Shown: positions 57,343-64,000 of the stretch, piece after piece
Position numbering within the stretch: the first letter of the stretch is position 1
Layout: the number at the start of each line of letters is the position of its first letter
Source of the DNA: Anaeramoeba flamelloides
Taxonomy: Eukaryota > Metamonada > Anaeramoebidae
Length of the DNA: 64,000 nucleotides
Assembly: GCA_027625915.1 (NCBI GenBank)
Contig: JANTQA010000026.1
Span: 5,704,001-5,768,000 of the forward strand
Direction: 5' to 3'
Program-made: the position numbers and the translations under genes
Notes under the pieces: generated by a model
Told to the model about the DNA's origin: nothing
Databases searched by the model: none
Seen by the model: the letters and a program-made list of their open reading frames with translations, nothing else

Positions 57343-58056
57343 TAAAAAGAAAAAAATTATTTTTCAAACACACCATTTTGTCATTAGAAAACTTGGTAGT
57401 TGATAGATGGAGGAATGTACTATTGGTGATCTTTTTTGTTCTAATGTGATTGGTTTTCCAATTTCCGACTTATAATGAAAATGGTCAAAACAATATTGAG
57501 TGATTAAAAAAGAGAAAAAAAAAATCATTTTCACGAACCTGTTCTCTTATATCCATTCAAATAAACTTTTTTTTCCTTTACAGAGATAATAGTTAGTTTT
57601 TTCCGAACACTTGATTTCTTCAACAAATAGGTTTTTCCTCACAAAAAAATCTATCAGTCTAGGTTCAGATAATTTGCATTTCTTAGGATCCTTAAAAGGC
57701 AGTAAACCCCCTTTTGCACAAACACCAAGCGAATATACGTTTCCGTCTGTTGTTAAAATTAAAAAATTATGACTGTTTGAACAAATCGATTTAATGTCTT
57801 GTGTGAATTTGTAGGTGTAAGCAGCCTCTTATGAGTCGAAAAATAGAATTCTTTTGAAACTCGTTTGAAAAACCGATCTGATACAAAGTCCCGACTGGTA
57901 GTCCACAGCTGTTGATGCGAATCTATGAATCGCTGGTAAGTGATTAAATCTATTGAATTTCGCTTCTCTGCAATAATTACCTTTTGGTTTGGGCAAAATA
58001 CCGTTAATCCATCCTTGGACATAGGTTTTTTGATTGAGAGGATGATAGGTTTGCAT

Positions 58057-59182
58057 TAAAAAATAATTTTAAAAATAATGATATGATGAGAGTTTCTATT
58101 TTCAATTTATTCGAAATTCAAATCATGTTTTATCTTGTGTCAACTGGGTAAATGATCCTTTCTCAAAAATAACCCATTAGCAGTTTTTTCAAATTAAGTA
58201 GATTTAATTAATTAATTCTGGTATTTAAATTCTATATGCGAAAAAATTTTCTCTTCCTTTTCTCTATTTTTCTTTTATAAATAGAGTTCTCAGAATGAGT
58301 AAACTTTGGGTATTTTGAGAATCTCACACAATTTAAAATTTGGAATCAAAATCAAAAAATGATTTCAATTTAATCAATTGTTACATCGATATTTTCAACT
58401 TGTCAAATTTCCTTTTAGAATATTAATTGTTCCAAAATAACAAAAATTATTTTCGTTTGTTACATCCGAAACAAAATAAGATTTTTTTTTATATTGAACC
58501 TGATAACATTGAAACATAAAAATCATTTTTTATTTGGTACTAAACTTTATTAAAAAAAATAGTTTCCTTTGATTCGATTTCAAAAATACAATGGTGTAAA
58601 TAACCTGTGTTTTTTATTTTGACCCATTACTAAAATTTAACTCATACGAAAAATATTGGCTGACTGTAGAAATAAAAGAAACAAAATAACGAGAAAGAAA
58701 CAGTATAAAAACATGAAATATAGTTCTAAAAATAAATTTTAAATTAGAATTATGGAGATATGGAAAGATTAAAATACTAATTTTTTGACTAAAAAAATGA
58801 GAAAAAGATCCTATCTTTGAATTTTTATTAAAAAATCTTATTGAGTCTCGTAAATTTTGTAAATAAGAAGAAATTTTTAAAACAAAAGTATTTAATATTA
58901 TTGAGCCATTATCATTTATCAAATTGCTAACCTCGGCAGTTAATTTGAATCCAAACAAAGAATATATGTGTGTATAAAGATCTTAGTTTACCCAAGTATG
59001 AAAAAAAAACATGAGTTCAATTTTTGTAATAGGTTAAAGTTTGTCAACGGGATTTTTTTACACCACTGTATAATGATTTTCAAATCACAAACTTACGTAA
59101 AAAATCAGGATTGACGAAAAGATAATTAAAACAAAAAACCCAAGATAAAATTTCAAATATTTCTAATTTTTGTGAAAGATTA
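58057..59182. other. AT-rich region upstream of the RCC1-BTB relic
   Basis: The minus frame 58614-58958 (114 codons, Phe/Ile/Ser-rich) matches no family I know and has no supporting context. Not called. Confidence 0.35.
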
Positions 59183-59740
59183 AGGTTTACAATCCCTGAA
59201 ATAAGAAAAACGACAATTTAAGTAAGATGTAGCCACTTGTTGATTTGGTTCTTTTGCTGATCGATCTTGTAATTAGTATGGGTTTTGAAAGTGGTTTAAA
59301 ATGGTAATTTTTGACAATTTATTATTTTTATTATCAAAACCGAAATAAAGAGGTAAGATTAATAAATTGGTAGGCCTTTAAGAATGAATTTATATTTGTC
59401 GGTTGTAGAAGAAAATTTTGATATACTTTTTAGTTAATACACTAAATGAAAATTTTTTTTTTTAAAAAACTCAAAAGAAAACCATACCTAATTAAAAATT
59501 TCAGGTAACAACCCACTAATCGCATTTTTTATAACTTACCTTCTGATATATTAGTCTTACAATCTTTAATTCCAATTTTGGTAAAATAAAATAAAAACAA
59601 TTACTCAAAAATTGACTTTTTGAAACACTATTAAAACCTATACCAAGTACAAGATCGATCAGATAATAAACCAAATTAACATGGCACTACACTTTAAACA
59701 AGATAATCTTCATTTTTCAAATTTCAAGAATTGTAAACCT
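59183..59740. mobile_element. TIR element family 'GATCGATC', copy 2
   Basis: The left end AGGTTTACAATCCCTGAAAT and an inner GCTGATCGATCTTG match copy 1 at 42257. The right end is the inverse (CAAGATCGATCAG.. to TTGTAAACCT). The central exon-like block is in inverse orientation here (ATAACTTACCTTCTGATATA then TTAG at about 59533-59556), so the two copies face opposite ways. Confidence 0.7.
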
Positions 59741-59753
59741 CAAATTCAACTTA

Positions 59754-59946
59754 CTGTCAATTTTTCTTTTAAGGTACAAACTATCAAGATTATAGGTAAA
59801 AAAAATCTCAAATTAAAATACATTTTTTGTAATTTTTTTTTAAAACAAATTATTTTACAAGAAATTGAATTTTATACCTTGGTTTGAGATTTTTCTTCAT
59901 ACCTTAAATCTGTAGAAAGTTTGTTCCTTAAAAGTGGAACCGACTG
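59754..59946. mobile_element. CAGTCAG MITE, diverged copy next to TIR element
   Basis: TA|CTGTCAATTTTTCTTTTAAG to AAAAGTGGAACCGACTG|TA, about 193 bp. It sits only 13 bp from the right end of the preceding element. Confidence 0.7.
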
Positions 59947-61309
59947 TACAAATAATTTTTAAAAAAATATTTATTAATTAGGAAATTTTCAGAATGGTAT
60001 GATACTATGGTAAACCGAATTTACACAACACAACACGATCATGAAAAATTTTTTTCAAAAAAATAAAAATAACTAGATACTAATTATACACTTTTTTTCA
60101 AGATTCTTGGGACTTAATTTCAAAAAAACAATTTGTATTAAACAATATTTTGGAACAAGAATTGCTGTTTTAAATTTATTCAGGAAATTTATAAAAATAA
60201 AAAATCAAATTAAAAATAAAGAATGTTTGAAAGTTGCTTTAGATTTTACAAATTTTTTTTGACTTTATACAACATTCATTAATATAACAATCTATTTAAA
60301 AAAATTACAAAAAATGAAATAATCAAATATTGGCTCCTAAAATGTTATAAAAAAAGAAGAAATTGGTGTTTATCATGTGTAATCCTTATCACAAATTATC
60401 TTTATATCTATATCCCATTTTCCACTAGAAAAGTTAAAACTCTTAGCTTTTCATTTTGAAATTTCACAGATGGTGTTGTATTAATTAATTATGGCCCTTA
60501 ATCTCTCTAAAAATTAATTAAGAAAGGATTTTTGAAATATTAATTAGAATCTGGATGAGCCCACATAATAAAAAAACTAAATATAAAAGAGAATTAAAAA
60601 ATATTTTTTTTATCTTGTCCTTTGTTTAGAAAAAAGTATATATCTTGAATATAACTTCAGAAAAAGTAGAAAAATCTTGGTAGCTGTTCTAAAATAATAA
60701 ACTCAAAAGTCAAAATAACTTATTTAAAAGCTCTCATTTTAAGTCAACTTTATTATATTCTTGAAATAAATTATTTTTCAGTCAAGGGGGGTAGTTACTA
60801 GAGTGAAATATATGTGTTTAAAGTAGTTTGCAGGGATATTAGAAGTAAAAATATATTTGGGAAATTTTCAAAATTGAAATCATTTTTTTACATTTTTGTT
60901 TTTTTTTATTTGTTTTTTTATTGAAAAGTAATCCAGTTGCAAATTTTTTTTTATTACAAGATCAATCATCGCTTGGTAAAAACTTGTTAAGCTAATGGTA
61001 TTGAAACTGCGAAAATAATTGTTGGGAAATCCTAATGTTTTCTATTTAAATTTTATTCAATGTTTTTTCATGACATTTGTTGATAAATGTTAAAAATTTT
61101 CACTTCATTTACATTTCCTTTTTCATATAGAGACCACAAATCCCAAAAGACTTCATTTGAGGACTTGATTTCAAATAGAAAAGTATGGAAAACAAAGTGA
61201 AAATTGTTTCTTATTTATTATTGAAAAGTCCGTAGAAGATCGAAATGAATGTTGCTGTTTTTCTCAATGTTGCCCTAAGAATTTGATTTTTATAAAAATA
61301 TGTGAAAAC
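59947..61309. other. AT-rich intergenic region
   Basis: I found no coding frame, repeat family member or RNA gene that I can support in these 1.4 kb. Confidence 0.4.
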
Positions 61310-61590
61310 AAAAAATACTTTGATTAATAAAAAATAGATAAATTCGGGTACCTAGTTCCCCGCTCTGTGAGCTAGTGTCTATTTTTTTTTAATTCATATG
61401 AATTGATCAAAATTGAATATTTTACTCTATTCTTTAAAATTAAAAAAAAAGTTAACGACAGTGGAACACCAATTATTAATGACAGGTTATGTAATTTTTA
61501 TATGTAATCAATAATTTTTCTATCGGGTTTTTTCTCCCCATGTGTAATCATGACGTGGATAATTTCTATTTGGTCTTGAAAATGATGATA
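61310..61590. repeat. Dispersed repeat pair, copy 2 (inverted)
   Basis: Inverse of 47170-47450, with the GGTACCTAGTTCCCC..GCTAGTGT part and ACGACAGTGGAACACC. It contains one modular palindrome at 61370-61475. Confidence 0.6.
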
Positions 61591-61591
61591 G

Positions 61592-61621
<30 letters not shown>

Positions 61622-61625
<4 letters not shown>

Positions 61626-61815
61626 AGTTCCATTTTTAAGGCGCAAACTTTCAACGAAATTTAATACACAATAAAAAATCCCAAATTAAGATAAAATTCA
61701 GATTCTAGTAAAATAAATTGTAAAATAAAAAATTCCAAATTTTTTGCCTTAATTTGAGATTTTATTGTGTCTTAAATTTCGTTGAAAGTTTGTGCCTTAA
61801 AAGTGGAACTTACTG
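61622..61815. mobile_element. CAGTCAG MITE inserted in a (TA)n microsatellite
   Basis: Starts AGTAAGTTCCATTTTTAAGG (first C lost) and ends GTGGAACTTACTG. The (TA)n tract 61596-61621 continues as TATATATATATA after 61815, so the element split a TA repeat. This illustrates the TA target preference. Confidence 0.8.
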
Positions 61816-62482
61816 TATATATATATATTAATTATTTTTCTTCTTCTCTTTTTTATTTGATAAATTTTCTTCAAGTACTCCTTTCTCTAAATAAATACAC
61901 GAATAAAAGAATTTGAGTTTTTAAATTTTTAAGAAAATCTATTGATTAATTAGTTTTCTTTCAAGCATATATCAGCAATTAATTAATTGTATTATTCCGT
62001 CAATTTGTTATTTGTACTTCAAAGGTCAATAATATAAAATAATTGATATTTGAAAAAAAAAAAAAAATTGTGCCCCTTGACTCAAACAAAGTTTATTTGA
62101 CTTGGCACAAAGTGATTATATAAGTATTGATCGAATAATCAATAAATTGGTTAAAATTTCTTAGAACTTAATATCTATTTATTAGGATTAATTTATAAAA
62201 CTGAAGTAAAAATTGATCTCGCTAGATTAAAATTATACTGAAGAAAATATAAATTGATTGATAAATTAGATATCTTAAATTTAAAAAAAAAATAAAAACA
62301 GTACTAAAATTTTGAGCATTGGAGAATGAAAATATTAATTGATATATTGGGGAATTAAAATTATTAGATTTAGAATTAAAAGTTTTTCGATTAACCAAAT
62401 TGGAAAATTCACCTAGTTGGAAAGTTCAACAATATCTAAAAATTATAAAATAACAAAACCGCAATTTCAAACAAGAAAAAAA
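61816..62482. other. AT-rich intergenic region
   Basis: Starts with the remaining TA microsatellite. No gene seen. Confidence 0.4.
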
Positions 62483-62673
62483 CAGTCAGTTCCATTTTTA
62501 ATACAAAAACTTTCCAGGAAATTTAAGATACAGTTAAATATTAAATTCATGTACATTTTTTGGTATTTTTTTTTTACACAAATTTTACTAGAATTTGAAT
62601 TTTGTTCCTAATTTGAAATTTTTTGTGCATTAAATTTAGTTAAAAGTTTGTGACTTAAAAGTGAAACTAAATG
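62483..62673. mobile_element. CAGTCAG MITE, diverged copy
   Basis: CAGTCAGTTCCATTTTTAAT to AAAAGTGAAACTAAATG|TA. Arms have many substitutions relative to the young copies. Confidence 0.65.
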
Positions 62674-62849
62674 TAATAGAAATTCATTTTTTTTTATTAA
62701 TAGTTAAGATGGACATTATATTATATTTTAGATGTATTTTAAATATGATGGATATCTTTCTAATAGATTGTCAATTATTTAGACTATTAAAGTATTATTT
62801 ATTATTTGAAATTGGGAAAAAAATTTTTTTTAAATATTTCCTTTAGTTT
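62674..62849. other. Short AT-rich spacer
   Basis: Separates the diverged MITE from the palindrome cluster; I see nothing in it. Confidence 0.3.
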
Positions 62850-63213
62850 TTTTTTTTCATTTTTGAAATAAAGCTAAAATTTATCAAAATTTTCAGTTTA
62901 TTCCAAATAGTATAAAAAACGCAGTTAGGTTTTCCATAATTTAAAAGACGAAAGTAAAATCTATTTGATTTAACTTTATTTTTTTAATTCTGGAAAACCT
63001 AGGTACCTAACAGGTATTTTCTTTAAGTTTATTTTGAATTTCAAAAAAATAAAAAGTAAATTTATTAAAATTTTCAAGTTTATTAGAAAAAGTGTAAAAA
63101 ATCACAATTAATTTTTTATTTTGTTTTCTGTTTATTTATTTCAACAAGTAAAAAAACATTGTTAAGTTTTCTTGAGTTTTCTGTTTATTCCAAAAATCAA
63201 TAGATTTTCATTA

Positions 63214-63409
63214 CAGTCAGTTTCACTTTTAAGGTACAAACTTTCAACGAAATTTAAGGCACAATAAAAAATCTCAAATTAAGGCACAAAATTCAAATTC
63301 TAGTAAAATAAATTGTAAAAAAAAAATTCCAAAAAATGTGCCTTAATTTAAGATTTTTTTGTGCCTTAAATTTCGTTGAAAGTTTGTACCTTAAAAGTGA
63401 AACTGACTG
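63214..63409. mobile_element. CAGTCAG MITE, young copy
   Basis: Intact palindrome, TA on both sides, close to the consensus of copies 1 and 2. Confidence 0.85.
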
Positions 63410-63513
63410 TATGTTTTTTTTTTTTTACTTTTCGTAATAAACCGAAAATTTATTAAAAATTTCGGTTTATTTCAGAAAGTAAACAAAACCTAGAACACTT
63501 CGCAAATAAAATA

Positions 63514-63711
63514 CAGTCAGTTTCACTTTTAAGGCACTAACTTTCAACGAAATTTAAGGCACAATAAAAATCTCAAATTAAGGCACATTTTTTGGAATTT
63601 TAATTTTTTACAATTTATTTTACTAGAAGCTGAATTTTGTGCTTTAATTTGAGATTTTTTTTGTGCCTTAAATTTCGTTGAAAGTTTGTGCCTTAAAAGT
63701 GAAACTGACTG
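63514..63711. mobile_element. CAGTCAG MITE, young copy
   Basis: Intact, TA on both sides, with the centre inverted relative to the copy at 63214. Confidence 0.85.
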
Positions 63712-64000
63712 TAGAGAGTCTCAAAAAAAAACATAGAACGCAAATCAGTAGACGTTCCAAACAAAATAGAAAACCTTAAACAAAGCTTAGAACACTTAAC
63801 AAATAAAACAGAAACCCCCAAGGAAGCATAAGTATTTGACATGCACTTTTCATTGGATTTACCAGATTTTAAAAGAACCGAATATAATCATATTTTTTTT
63901 TTACTTGAATAAATTGAATCCTGAAAAAACAAGGCACTAGATATTTATCTTCATTTTTTTTTAGTGTTTGGCTTTTTTTATTTGATTGTTTTTTTTTTTT

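Larger units (their letters stand above)
53771..57538 (-). other. ~3.8-kb intron of the RCC1-BTB gene
   Basis: The likely donor is AG|GTTCGT at 57538, after the RCC1 strand KGKKSLFEW. An earlier GTAAAG at 57581 would remove that strand. Acceptors CAGCAG|C (exon from 53770) or TTTAG|CA (exon from 53786) keep the frame with the matching donor (phase 2 or phase 1). The intron holds the elements at 55649-56458 and 56580-56956 and a MITE half. No other gene was seen in it. Confidence 0.5.
51914..58056 (-). pseudogene. RCC1-BTB protein gene, decayed, two main exon blocks
   Basis: Block 1 (58056 to ~57540) starts MQTYHPLNQ and carries RCC1-like strands: LPAIHRFASTAVDYQSGLCI, DIKSICSNSHNFLILTTDG followed by NVYSLG, and LFVEEIKCSEK. 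Block 2 (~53786-51914) continues GQLYAYGSNYYGQLGI, ISKDHSLILTKKNKLYSCG and SIAITSRNEIYVWG. Then come a first BTB half (KCHKKFVEFRTKKTLKKIKN, VEEIYKFLKWIYTGAF), an acidic Glu/Asp linker and a second BTB half (KVHKFVLYARSGLFRYMF, ECLQVLIKFFYTEELDF). Such proteins are thought to be ubiquitin-ligase adaptors or signalling scaffolds. Damage: in-frame TAA at 57829-57831, 57547-57549 and 52121-52123, the last replacing the Gln expected in a NQVQDY-type motif, plus a frame change in the linker near 52400-52416. Assembly error is possible at the linker. Confidence 0.7.
62850..63830. repeat. Modular palindrome cluster, copy 4, with two inserted MITEs
   Basis: Palindromes of TTTTTGAAATAAAGC, AGGTTTTCCATAATTTAAAA with ATTCTGGAAAACCTAGG, and CGTAATAAACCGAAAATTTA types alternate here. 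The related CTTAGAACACTTAACAAATAAAACAG segment follows. MITEs at 63214-63409 and 63514-63711 interrupt it. Confidence 0.55.

Noticed and set aside
51914-58056. Reassigned TAA (sense codon) as explanation of the RCC1-BTB stops
   Set aside because: RPC5, UPF2, exportin-7 and the RGS gene contain no internal TAA and end with it. The linker frame change also points to decay.
58614-58958. 114-codon minus frame
   Set aside because: Phe/Ile/Ser-rich translation typical of AT-rich noise; no neighbouring splice sites or similarity.

Overview
The window is a very AT-rich, gene-poor stretch of a eukaryotic nuclear genome. Long poly-A/poly-T runs separate a few clearly coding islands, whose introns end in GT..AG. 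A protein with RCC1 repeats followed by two BTB halves separated by an acidic linker suggests the metamonad amoebae Anaeramoeba, where that architecture is a large family; this assignment is an inference from protein style. The intact genes use the standard code and end in TAA.

Layout. 2-463 (+) is the last exon of a PH-domain protein cut by the window edge. 4291-6240 (+) is RNA polymerase III subunit RPC5. 9864-14611 (+) is UPF2, with one 203-bp intron. 17429-25004 (-) is a two-exon SH3 protein whose SH3 domain is split by a 7.0-kb intron full of transposable elements. 32738-36403 (+) is exportin-7. 40363-41439 (-) is a membrane-anchored RGS protein. 51914-58056 (-) is a decayed RCC1-BTB gene with a 3.8-kb intron that also holds elements. 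Two further small genes, near 45138 (+) and 50322-50601 (-), are weakly supported from splice phase and coding-like peptides.

Between and inside the genes lie plain DNA repeats. About fifteen copies or pieces of a ~197-bp near-palindromic MITE with CAGTCAGTTTC termini and TA target sites (Tc1/mariner style) occur, some nested. At least five other families with terminal inverted repeats are visible. LINE (non-LTR) remnants lie on the minus strand at 16.5-17.2, 20.0-22.3 and 47.5-48.0 kb. There is also a set of modular short palindromes joined by GTGCC..TAGG linkers. I saw no LTR element, virus-like element, CRISPR array, tRNA or rRNA.

The recognisable genes are housekeeping functions (Pol III transcription, nonsense-mediated decay, nuclear export) plus signalling proteins (PH, SH3, RGS, RCC1-BTB). 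They are not a cluster acting together. The notable feature is structural: host introns and intergenic spaces are swollen by hairpin-forming elements.
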